The translations under genes were made by a program, and so were the position numbers. The notes below the pieces were generated by a model. It had not been told where the DNA came from and did not search any database. It saw only the letters and a list, made by a program, of their open reading frames with translations. A stretch of 64,000 nt of DNA, taken from NCBI GenBank assembly GCA_018335575.1, contig JAGXRT010000064.1, positions 1 to 64,000 on the forward strand, written 5' to 3'. Of this stretch, positions 15,553 through 23,739 are shown piece by piece. The stretch is from Bacteroidota bacterium. GTDB lineage: Bacteria; Bacteroidota; Bacteroidia; Flavobacteriales; Flavobacteriaceae. Positions within the stretch are counted from its first letter, which is position 1. Each line of letters opens with the position of its first letter.

Positions 15553-17574
15553 ATGAATACAACATCAAACGAATTTTTTAAAACCCAAGTCTTAGGACAT
15601 CCAGCGGGTCTTTTTGTATTGTTCTTCACAGAAATGTGGGAGCGTTTTTCGTTTTACGGAATGCGCGCTTTATTGGTTTTGTTCTTAGTAAGCTCACTAG
15701 GTATTGGTGGTTGGGACTGGCCACGTGAAAATGCATTAGCACTATACGGTACGTATACAGCTTTATTGTATTTAACTCCAATAGTTGGTGGAATGTTAGC
15801 CGATAAATACTTAGGAAACCGCATGGCTATTGTTATTGGTGCCGTGATTATGACCTTAGGTCACGCCAGTATGGCAATAGAATCTAATCCTGTATTTTTA
15901 TACCTCGGATTAGCTCTTTTGGTTATAGGAACAGGATTTTTTAAGCCTAATATGACTTCTTTTATATCTATTCTCTACAAAGATTTTCCTGAGAAAAAAG
16001 ATGGGGCATTTACAATATTTTATATGGGTGTTAATGCAGGAGCATTTTTAGGCATTATGCTTTGCGGATATTTAGGCGAAATCTTAGGTTGGAGCTGGGG
16101 ATTTGGATTGGCTGGTATTTTTATGTTATTAGGTTTATTACAGTTTACACTGGCACAAGGTATTTTTGGTGATGTAGGGGCAAAACCAATCAAAATAGAT
16201 GCTAAAGCTCCGGTAATTAATCCAGAAGACAAATTAAATCCGTTTACGCTTATCGATAAAATATTGGTAGCTATTGTTTCTGTGGCTGGTTTAACCTGGG
16301 TTATAAATGATCCTCTATCAAAAATAGGTGATTTTAATATGTTGCGTTTTGGTGGAGTTGATTATTCTAACATCACTATAATTATCACATTGCTTTTATT
16401 CTTGTATTTATTAGGTTCTAGAATTCTACGCTATAGCGAAATTACCAGAGACCGCATGATTGCAGTTGTAATCTTTGCGTTTTTCATCATTTTCTTCTGG
16501 GCTTCATTTGAACAAGCAGGTGGGTCTATGAGTATTTTTGCTAAAGATTATACCAACAGAATTTTATCGGGCGATGCTGCTTTGTACTTTAATATCATTG
16601 ATATAATTATTACAGTTGTACCTATTGCTATTATTACCTACGTGCTGTTTTTACTATTTAAAGTAACCTTTAGAAGGTATTTGGTATCTAACTTAATTTT
16701 AGGTTTTAGCTTTGTTTTAATATGGAGTATTGTTATTTGGAAGATTAACAACAATTTTAGTACGTTTTCGTATGAAATTTCGTATCCTACGTATCAGGCT
16801 GTTTCAGTAAATGATTTGGGTGAAGAAATTAAAAGCGAAGGCATTATAACTTCTCAAACCATAGTTCCAGAAAATGCTATAATTGAAAATAAAGTAACAG
16901 TAATAAGATCGTCAACAGAATATGTAAAAGACGATAAAGTTTCTATTATTGACCTCGATAAAAAAGGAACGAATTTTAAATACATTCCTCACGATAAAGC
17001 GCAACAAATAGATACCGTAATTTCAGCTTCCATCATCCAAAAGAAAGACAACGAAATTCAAATTCCAGCAACTTGGTTTTTAATTTTAAACTCCTTGTTT
17101 ATCATCACTTTTGCGCCTTTATTTTCGCGTTGGTGGGAAAGTAAATACAATCCCAATCCCGCTGCAAAATACGCCATTGGGTTGTTCTTTTTAGGAACTG
17201 GATTTGCCTTTTTAGCTTATGGTGCTGCCGGCATTCCGCAAGGAGCTACAACGGCATCAGTTAGTATGGCTTGGCTTGTTTTAGCTTATTTGTTCTTAAC
17301 CTTAGGTGAACTTTGTGTGTCTCCAGTAGGATTATCGTATGTAAGTAAATTAGTACCTGCCAGAATGATTGCTTTTATGTATGGTGTGTGGTATTTAGCA
17401 TTGGCAATAGGTAATAAAACATCGGGTAAAATGGGAGCAATGATTGACGATATTACCGCAAATTACGATATCTCAACATTTTTCTTGATTTTTACGTTTG
17501 TGCCTATGAGTATTGGAGTAATTGCTTTATTATTAAATCCGGTGTTAAAAAAATTAATGCACGGTGTTAAATAG
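15553..17574 (+). CDS. Extended POT-family peptide transporter with extramembrane insertion (4 of 4)
   Basis: A 673-residue member, about 180 residues longer than its neighbours. EMWERFSFYGMR (about 27-38), TGFFKPNMTSFIS and FWASFEQAGGSMSIFAKD show an intact POT core. A hydrophilic insertion of roughly 100 residues (about 402-505) lies between two late membrane helices and is rich in Val, Ile, Asp and Lys, looking like a small beta-rich domain. Large POT proteins with such insertions are seen in Bacteroidota; the role of the insertion is unknown. It is the last gene of the peptide-use locus. Confidence 0.9.
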   Translation: MNTTSNEFFKTQVLGHPAGLFVLFFTEMWERFSFYGMRALLVLFLVSSLGIGGWDWPRENALALYGTYTALLYLTPIVGGMLADKYLGNRMAIVIGAVIMTLGHASMAIESNPVFLYLGLALLVIGTGFFKPNMTSFISILYKDFPEKKDGAFTIFYMGVNAGAFLGIMLCGYLGEILGWSWGFGLAGIFMLLGLLQFTLAQGIFGDVGAKPIKIDAKAPVINPEDKLNPFTLIDKILVAIVSVAGLTWVINDPLSKIGDFNMLRFGGVDYSNITIIITLLLFLYLLGSRILRYSEITRDRMIAVVIFAFFIIFFWASFEQAGGSMSIFAKDYTNRILSGDAALYFNIIDIIITVVPIAIITYVLFLLFKVTFRRYLVSNLILGFSFVLIWSIVIWKINNNFSTFSYEISYPTYQAVSVNDLGEEIKSEGIITSQTIVPENAIIENKVTVIRSSTEYVKDDKVSIIDLDKKGTNFKYIPHDKAQQIDTVISASIIQKKDNEIQIPATWFLILNSLFIITFAPLFSRWWESKYNPNPAAKYAIGLFFLGTGFAFLAYGAAGIPQGATTASVSMAWLVLAYLFLTLGELCVSPVGLSYVSKLVPARMIAFMYGVWYLALAIGNKTSGKMGAMIDDITANYDISTFFLIFTFVPMSIGVIALLLNPVLKKLMHGVK

Positions 17575-17608
17575 CAAGTTGTTTTATAAAATGTTCCATT
17601 TACTTTCG

Positions 17609-17616
17609 TATTTTTG
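17609..17616 (+). promoter_or_regulatory. -7 box TATTTTTG for the thioredoxin-like gene
   Basis: TATTTTTG matches TAnnTTTG exactly, 42 bp before the ATG. Confidence 0.45.
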
Positions 17617-17658
17617 GCAATGTTTTTGATTAAATAAGTTTTTATAAAAAATAATTAA

Positions 17659-18213
17659 ATGAAGAAATATATCATTTTAGTAGTTGTTGCCGTATTAAGT
17701 ATCACTACATATGCACAAAAAAAAGCAACCGAAATTAAGTGGATGACTATAGAACAGGCTGTTGAAGCTCAGAAAAAAAATCCAAAAAAAATAATGTTGG
17801 ATGCTTACACAACCTGGTGTGGTCCTTGTAAACTACTGGATAAAAACACTTTTTCTAATGCCGATTTGATTGCTTATGTAAACAAGAATTATTACGCTGT
17901 GAAATTTAATGCAGAAGGTAATGATGTAGTAAAGTATAATGGTAAAACCTATACAAACCCAGGTTTTGATCCTAAAAAAACTGGCAGAAACTCACAGCAT
18001 CAATTAAGTCAGGTTTTAGGTGTTACGGCATACCCAACTATATTATTTTTAGATGAAAAAGCAGCAATTATTACACCTGTAATTGGATACAGAACTGCTC
18101 AAGAGCTAGAGTTATACCTTACCTTTTTTAAGGAAGATAAGCACAAAGAAATTAAAGATCAGGAAAGTTGGGAGAAATACAGCGCTGCTTTTAAACCAAC
18201 ATTTACTGAATAA
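17659..18213 (+). CDS. Periplasmic thioredoxin-family protein
   Basis: A 184-residue exported protein with a signal peptide (YIILVVVAVLSITTYAQ). The mature part has a thioredoxin fold with the active site WCGPC (residues 53-57) preceded by IMLDAYTTW and a cis-Pro region AYPTILFLD (about 128-136). It could reduce or isomerise disulfides, or serve cytochrome maturation, in the periplasm; the partner is not evident. It converges with comEC, leaving 3 bp between the stop codons. Confidence 0.85.
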   Translation: MKKYIILVVVAVLSITTYAQKKATEIKWMTIEQAVEAQKKNPKKIMLDAYTTWCGPCKLLDKNTFSNADLIAYVNKNYYAVKFNAEGNDVVKYNGKTYTNPGFDPKKTGRNSQHQLSQVLGVTAYPTILFLDEKAAIITPVIGYRTAQELELYLTFFKEDKHKEIKDQESWEKYSAAFKPTFTE

Positions 18214-18216
18214 TTT

Positions 18217-20265
18217 TTAATTGTCAACCAATATAAAAGCTCCTTTTTGTCCGGTGTAATGAAAAGGAGTTTTTGTTTGTTTACAACTTGCCTCCCAACT
18301 CTTCACATAGGAAACAAAATTAGAACCATCAGCAATAACAAGTCGAGGTTTAATTCTAGATAACAAGCGGTTTAAATTTATTTTAGGAGAACTCGATAAT
18401 ATCAAGATAGATGGATTAAAATCTAACTGACTAGCAAAGTTTTCATGGTCTAAAACCAAAACAGAATCTTTTTCCGTATAAAACACTTTTTTTAAGGGGT
18501 AAATAACCTGTTTGTCAATGCTTTTCTCTATTCTAAAGGATTTAAGAAATGAATTCTTAAATAATAATGTTGAATCTTGAGTTGTAAACAAATCCAACTT
18601 AATGCCTGTATGTTTACCTATCACTGTTGCTTTTGATTTATGAAAAACTATTAACGTCTTGTTAGTTACAGTGTAATATTTTTGATTGATTAACAGCAGT
18701 TGAAAGACAATTATAGCAACTAAAACCAAATTTAAATTTGCATAGCTTTTATAGTTGTAATAATTTAAAACGGTAATCAGTATTAAAAAAACAGCCAGCA
18801 ACATCCATACATTAAATGGAATTTCTTGTATTAAAAATTGCTCTTGTGTACCAACCCATTTTACACAAAGATTCATTAAATAAATAATTGATGTATAAGC
18901 TTTTAGTAAGAAAAACGGTAAACTGTTTATTAGTGCTAAAAAGAAAACCAATAGTCCACCCAATAAAATTATGCCCAAAAATGGAATAATTATCAAGTTT
19001 GTAAGGAAAAATAATCCCGGAAACTGATGAAAATAATATAAACTTACAGGTAAAACACCCAATTGTGCTGCTAAAGAAACCGTAAAAACATTCCAGTAAA
19101 ATAAGACAATTTTGTTTTTTGGTCTCCAAAAAGATTGAAATATGGGTTGAAAAATTACAATCGATAAAACCGCAGTATAACTTAACTGAAATCCTACTTC
19201 AAACAATAAATACGGATTAACAAGCAACAACACCAGGGCTGATAAAATTAAGGTATAGTATATATGGGTGAGTTTTTTTAAGTTCATGCCTATGGCTAAA
19301 ATTGAAAACATGCTAACTGCCCGTATCACAGAAGGCGATAAACCAGCAATAACAGCATACATCCAAAGCAGTATAATTAAACATAAAACCTTAAAAACCT
19401 TACCGTTTTTTAAACGCTCAATCGGACTTAATAAAAACTGAAGAATCAATAATATAATACCGATGTGTAAACCCGATACCGCTAAAATATGCACTGCTCC
19501 GGCATTGATGTAGTTTTCCATTAATTCTTGTGAAATATCTTGTCGCTGACCCAATAGTAAGGCATTTATCACTGCTATTTCATTGCTTGAAATATTAAAT
19601 TGGTTTAATTTATAATTGATTTCTGCTCTCAGTTCTGCTGCCAATCCGAACAGGGTAGTTTCTTTTGGTAAAAAATATAATTCATTATATTTTATGGTTG
19701 CTTGATGATGAATCTGCTGTTTTAGCATATAGCGCTGATAGTCAAATGTATACGGATTTTTAGGTGAATTTATAGAGGTAAGTGTAGTAAAAAAAGCAAG
19801 GTTTTGATCAACTTGTAAAAGTGTATTTGTGCTGTCATTTAATACATTAAGCAGTAATTTTCCGGTGTATTTTAATCCGTTAACAGTCTTAACGCTTGCT
19901 TCATATTTTTGATGATACTGTGTTGGTTTTAAAACTTTTCGTATGGATACTTCTATGTGATAAAAATTGTTGCCATCATTTTTTTGTATTAAATGTATGT
20001 AATGATTTTTCTGATTGATCGGTTTTTTAAAATGAATTAATCCCAAACCTATAGAAAATGAAACGAAAAAAAGAGCTATAGAAAAATAAACATTGAATAA
20101 ATCTTTACGCTTGGTTTTTATATAAAAAAACAACAAAAAGAAAGTGCTAATAAAAAGTAATGAGAGTAAAATCGATTTAGTTAATTCGAAATAATAACCA
20201 ACTACTATTCCAATAATCAAGAAAAACAACACATAGGTTGGTACATATTGAAGTATCTTTTTCAA
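18217..20265 (-). CDS. ComEC/Rec2-family DNA uptake channel protein
   Basis: A 682-residue polytopic membrane protein. N-terminal helices are followed by the DUF4131-like periplasmic domain (about 80-200, with PKNPYTFDYQRYML), then the Competence core (about 230-500) containing LLLGQRQDISQ, HILAVSGLHIGI and GLSPSVIRA, diagnostic of ComEC. The C-terminal part (about 530-682) lies where other ComEC proteins carry a metallo-beta-lactamase-like nuclease, but no HxHxDH motif is visible, so the nuclease seems reduced. Predicted role: transport of single-stranded DNA into the cytosol during natural transformation. Monocistronic by appearance. Confidence 0.88.
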   Translation of the reverse strand: MKKILQYVPTYVLFFLIIGIVVGYYFELTKSILLSLLFISTFFLLFFYIKTKRKDLFNVYFSIALFFVSFSIGLGLIHFKKPINQKNHYIHLIQKNDGNNFYHIEVSIRKVLKPTQYHQKYEASVKTVNGLKYTGKLLLNVLNDSTNTLLQVDQNLAFFTTLTSINSPKNPYTFDYQRYMLKQQIHHQATIKYNELYFLPKETTLFGLAAELRAEINYKLNQFNISSNEIAVINALLLGQRQDISQELMENYINAGAVHILAVSGLHIGIILLILQFLLSPIERLKNGKVFKVLCLIILLWMYAVIAGLSPSVIRAVSMFSILAIGMNLKKLTHIYYTLILSALVLLLVNPYLLFEVGFQLSYTAVLSIVIFQPIFQSFWRPKNKIVLFYWNVFTVSLAAQLGVLPVSLYYFHQFPGLFFLTNLIIIPFLGIILLGGLLVFFLALINSLPFFLLKAYTSIIYLMNLCVKWVGTQEQFLIQEIPFNVWMLLAVFLILITVLNYYNYKSYANLNLVLVAIIVFQLLLINQKYYTVTNKTLIVFHKSKATVIGKHTGIKLDLFTTQDSTLLFKNSFLKSFRIEKSIDKQVIYPLKKVFYTEKDSVLVLDHENFASQLDFNPSILILSSSPKINLNRLLSRIKPRLVIADGSNFVSYVKSWEASCKQTKTPFHYTGQKGAFILVDN
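18240..18274 (+). terminator. Possible terminator for the thioredoxin gene inside comEC 3' end
   Basis: Stem CTCCTTTT (18240-18247) with AAAAGGAG (18262-18269), 14-nt loop, then TTTTT. It lies within the opposite-strand comEC coding sequence. Confidence 0.35.
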
Positions 20266-20471
20266 TCAAGCAATTTTTAAAATAGTTGAGATTTTACTCA
20301 ACAGTTTGTTATATCATAGCTAGGCTAAATATACATTTTTTTTACAATATATTGATTCACAATAATTTTTGTAATAATTGTTACTTAAATACTTTTTTTT
20401 TATGACATAAATCATGCAAAGAGAATTAAAGCGTAGTTAACTTTAACATGATTTAAAACCTATTAATTTTC

Positions 20472-21359
20472 ATGAAAAACTCTATTCTTTTTTCTGTACT
20501 ATTTTTATTGGCTAACTTTAGTATGATAGCTTCAGATTACAGTCCATATACCAAAGTTGGAAACTCATCACTTAATAAAGAGGTATTATCAGAAAACATT
20601 CAAAATGCCTTAAAAAATAAATCATTTGTTGTTTTAGGAATCTACAATCCTGAAAACAATCAAAACATAGAAGTTATTTCTTTTACACGAACTGATATTA
20701 AAAACAGTGTTATTAAAGTAAAAGATCGCGGTGCATTGGCAGCTGTATTAAAAATTGCTTTAGTTACTAAAAGCGGAACCACAACAATTTCATATACTAA
20801 TCCAGACTATATGTTTACTGCATACCTGCTTGATGACGTATCTAAATTTAATAGCCTTATTACCAAAGTTTCTGCAGACTTAAAAGATGCTTTATCAGAA
20901 TTTGGAAATGAATTTACCGAATTTGGCGGTAAAATTGAGGCCGATAAACTTAAGAAATATCATTATAAGATAATGATGCCTTATTTTACCGATCCGGTTA
21001 CCTTGAGAGAATTCAAATCATTTGAAGAAGGATTAAAAGTAATCGAATCTAACTTAAACCGTAAAAAAGGGAATACCAAACAGGTATATAAACTTATTTA
21101 TACGACAGAAAAAGTTGCTGTTTTTGGAGTAGGATTGGAAAACAAAGAAAAAGGAGAAGCTAAATTTTTACCTATAATTGGTCAACATCACGCAGCTGCG
21201 CTACCGTATGAAATGATTTTACAAGACAATAAACTTACCATGTTACATGGTAAATACCGAATTGCTTTGTATTGGCCGGAATTAACCATGGGCACGTTTA
21301 TGAAAATTATGAGTACCCCAGGAGATATTGAAGATACACTTAAAATGCTAGCATTTTAA
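20472..21359 (+). CDS. Secreted protein of unknown function
   Basis: I do not recognise this 295-residue protein. It has a signal peptide (ILFSVLFLLANFSMIAS, cleavage near residue 20). The mature part looks like two alpha/beta halves: one ends near residue 140, and the second contains the segment AALPYEMILQDNKLTMLHGKYRIALYWPELTMGTF, a layout loosely like DUF302 proteins; I consider that link weak. No cysteine or catalytic pattern stands out. Lone gene with about 200 bp of AT-rich upstream DNA, convergent with lpxB. Confidence 0.7.
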   Translation: MKNSILFSVLFLLANFSMIASDYSPYTKVGNSSLNKEVLSENIQNALKNKSFVVLGIYNPENNQNIEVISFTRTDIKNSVIKVKDRGALAAVLKIALVTKSGTTTISYTNPDYMFTAYLLDDVSKFNSLITKVSADLKDALSEFGNEFTEFGGKIEADKLKKYHYKIMMPYFTDPVTLREFKSFEEGLKVIESNLNRKKGNTKQVYKLIYTTEKVAVFGVGLENKEKGEAKFLPIIGQHHAAALPYEMILQDNKLTMLHGKYRIALYWPELTMGTFMKIMSTPGDIEDTLKMLAF

Positions 21360-21385
21360 GCGGGTTTTTATTAGTTAATGTGTTT

Positions 21386-21415
21386 AAATCCTGTTTATTA
21401 ACTTAGGCAGGATTT
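21386..21415. terminator. Possible bidirectional terminator between secreted unknown and lpxB
   Basis: Stem AAATCCTG (21386-21393) with CAGGATTT (21408-21415) and a 14-nt loop, between convergent genes; it touches the lpxB stop codon. Confidence 0.4.
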
Positions 21416-22523
21416 ATTCTATTGCAGTAATTAAAGCCGCTATTCTGTCCGAAGCACCCTTACCACCTAACATCTTTTCTAGCTCAAAATAATTGGCAAA
21501 CATTTCTTTGCGGTATGGCTCACTCACTATTTTTTTGAGTTCTAGAGCTAAGCGGTCTGAATTAAAATCATCTTGCAACAATTCTGTTACCACTTCTTTA
21601 TCCATAATTAAGTTAACCAGCGATATGTATTTTAATTTTACCAACTGTTTTGCAATCCAAAAAGAGATAGCATTGGCTTTATAACACACCACCTGAGGCA
21701 CTTTAAAAAGTGCTGTTTCCAATGTTGCAGTCCCTGATGTTACCAAAGCAGCATACGAATTGCTCAGCAATTCATAGGTTTTGTTGCTGATAAACTTTAC
21801 ATCGTAATTTTTTAGGTATGGCTGATATACTTTAAAATCCTGACTTGGAGCTCCTGCTATTACAAATTGATACGCTTTAAATTTATCAACCATTTCTAGC
21901 ATAACCGAAAGCATTTTATTAATCTCCTGCTTTCGGCTTCCAGGCAATAACGCAATTATTGGTCGATTGTCTAACTGATACATTTTTCTAAACGATTCAA
22001 CACTTGGCGATTTTTCATCCTCAATAGCATCTAGTAATGGATGGCCTACAAAGTGCACTGGGTACTGATGTTTATCCTTATAATAGGGTTTTTCAAATGG
22101 TAAAATCACATACATTTCATCTACATCGCGTTTAATTTTATGGATACGGTTTTCTTTCCATGCCCAAAGTTGTGGAGAGATGTAATAATGTACTTCTATG
22201 TTTTTTTTCTTCGCAAATTCAGCAATTCGCATATTAAATCCAGGATAATCAACCAATATTAACTTATCGGGTTTATAAGCTAAGAGATCTTTTTTACAAA
22301 AGGCTATATTATTAAGTATGGTTCTTAAATTCATAATAACCTCAGCAAAACCCATAAATGCTAAATCTTTATAATGTTTTACCAGAGTGCCACCTTGCGC
22401 TTGCATCAAATCACCGCCCCAAAACCTAAATTCAGCTTTTGGATCTTTCATTTTTAACGATTTCATCATGTTGGAAGCATGTAAATCGCCCGAAGCTTCG
22501 CCGACTATAATATAATATTTCAT
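21414..22523 (-). CDS. lpxB: Lipid-A-disaccharide synthase
   Basis: A 369-residue peripheral membrane glycosyltransferase (GT19) that condenses UDP-2,3-diacylglucosamine with lipid X to make the lipid A disaccharide. Family signatures: YYIIVGEASGDLHAS (residues 3-17), FWGGDLMQAQG, GFAEV, ISPQLWAWKENRIHKIKRDVDEM and ALLPGSRKQEI. Present in full length. It is the third gene of a minus-strand operon surE - small TM gene - lpxB, 9 bp after the previous gene. Confidence 0.95.
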   Translation of the reverse strand: MKYYIIVGEASGDLHASNMMKSLKMKDPKAEFRFWGGDLMQAQGGTLVKHYKDLAFMGFAEVIMNLRTILNNIAFCKKDLLAYKPDKLILVDYPGFNMRIAEFAKKKNIEVHYYISPQLWAWKENRIHKIKRDVDEMYVILPFEKPYYKDKHQYPVHFVGHPLLDAIEDEKSPSVESFRKMYQLDNRPIIALLPGSRKQEINKMLSVMLEMVDKFKAYQFVIAGAPSQDFKVYQPYLKNYDVKFISNKTYELLSNSYAALVTSGTATLETALFKVPQVVCYKANAISFWIAKQLVKLKYISLVNLIMDKEVVTELLQDDFNSDRLALELKKIVSEPYRKEMFANYFELEKMLGGKGASDRIAALITAIE

Positions 22524-22532
22524 TCTAAAATT

Positions 22533-22826
22533 TTAATTAAACAACTGATAAGCTGCCAACGTTAATACCATTAAAAATAAGGCTAACAAAACGCCCCTGG
22601 CTCGGTATTCTTGCTTCTTTTTCAAAAAAATGAAAAAGACTATCATGTTTGGCAAAGCTGATAAGGTAATCAATTTTCCAAAAAGTTGCCCAGTTTTGGC
22701 AATTTGAATAGTTTCTTCAAATGTATAAGCCGAAACATGTTCTACAAAGAGGTAAAATGTAAAAACAGCAGCTATAATTGCTGTTAAAAAACCTTTAAAA
22801 ACTTCTATTTTAATTACATTTTCCAA
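22533..22826 (-). CDS. Small three-helix membrane protein
   Basis: A 97-residue protein with three predicted membrane segments (about 10-30, 52-69 and 78-95) and a basic KKKQEYRARG loop. I cannot assign a function. Its start overlaps the 3' end of surE by 13 bp and lpxB follows by 9 bp, so it is translationally coupled into an operon linked to envelope synthesis. Small proteins at this place between surE and lpxB occur in other flavobacteria. Confidence 0.7.
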   Translation of the reverse strand: MENVIKIEVFKGFLTAIIAAVFTFYLFVEHVSAYTFEETIQIAKTGQLFGKLITLSALPNMIVFFIFLKKKQEYRARGVLLALFLMVLTLAAYQLFN

Positions 22827-23578
22827 CTATTCAACTTTTGAATAAAGTGGTGCGCAGTTAAATCAAACTGAACCGGCACTACCGAAATATAATTATTGGC
22901 CAAAGCCCAAATATCGGTATCTTCGCCACCATCTAAATCTACAAATTTACCCGTAAGCCAGTAATATTCTTTACCATGCGGATTTACACGTTTGTCCATT
23001 TCCTCTTCCCAATTAGCTCTGGCTTGCCTGCATATTTTGATACCTTTAAATTCTTTTGATTTTGGAAAATTCACATTTAACACCACACCGTCGGGTAATT
23101 TATTTTCTAAAACATTTTCAGTTATAGTTTTGATGTATGGCTTAAGTGGCTCAAAATCGGCACTCCAAGAATAATCCAACAACGAAAACCCAATGGATGG
23201 AACGCCTTCAATACCACCTTCAATGGCAGCACTCATGGTGCCAGAATAAATAACATTTATAGATGCATTAGAGCCATGATTTATACCCGAAACACATAAA
23301 TCGGGCTTACGTTTTAAAATTTCACTCACTGCTAACTTAACGCAATCGGCTGGTGTTCCTGATGATTGATACTCTACCTGAGGCCCATCATCAATCTTAA
23401 TTCGGTCACAATATAAGGTCGAGTTAATGGTAATAGCATGTCCCATTCCGCTTTGCGGACTATCAGGAGCAACTACAATAACATCACCTAATTCATTCAT
23501 GACACTGATCAATGCACGAACTCCGGGAGCCGTAATTCCATCATCATTGGTAACTAAAATTAAAGGTCTTTTGCTCAT
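22814..23578 (-). CDS. surE: 5'/3'-nucleotidase SurE
   Basis: A 254-residue cytosolic metal-dependent phosphatase acting on nucleoside monophosphates. It begins with the diagnostic LILVTNDDGITAPGVRAL (residues 6-23), whose adjacent Asp pair binds the divalent metal; later motifs are APDSPQSGMGHAIT, SGTPADCVKLA and CVSGINHGSNASINVIYSGTMSAA, all conserved in SurE. First gene of the surE - TM protein - lpxB operon, with a -7 box TAAATTTGC just upstream. Confidence 0.95.
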   Translation of the reverse strand: MSKRPLILVTNDDGITAPGVRALISVMNELGDVIVVAPDSPQSGMGHAITINSTLYCDRIKIDDGPQVEYQSSGTPADCVKLAVSEILKRKPDLCVSGINHGSNASINVIYSGTMSAAIEGGIEGVPSIGFSLLDYSWSADFEPLKPYIKTITENVLENKLPDGVVLNVNFPKSKEFKGIKICRQARANWEEEMDKRVNPHGKEYYWLTGKFVDLDGGEDTDIWALANNYISVVPVQFDLTAHHFIQKLNSWKM

Positions 23579-23595
23579 CTTTTTTTATTTGTATC

Positions 23596-23604
23596 GCAAA
23601 TTTA
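23596..23604 (-). promoter_or_regulatory. -7 box TAAATTTGC for the surE-lpxB operon
   Basis: Minus-strand TAAATTTGC matches TAnnTTTG, 17 bp before the surE ATG. Confidence 0.45.
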
Positions 23605-23739
23605 CTTCATTTGATTTAAAAATTAAGATAACATTTAACATTTTGTAAATAGGAAGTCTTCAAATATTTGTTTAACATTGTGTATCTATTTGCACACCGC
23701 ATTAAATGCAGTATGGCATTATTTTAGCAGTAAAATAAA

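Noticed and set aside
23427-23648. Plus-strand frame opposite the surE start
   Set aside because: Overlaps surE antisense and the intergenic promoter; no recognisable protein features.
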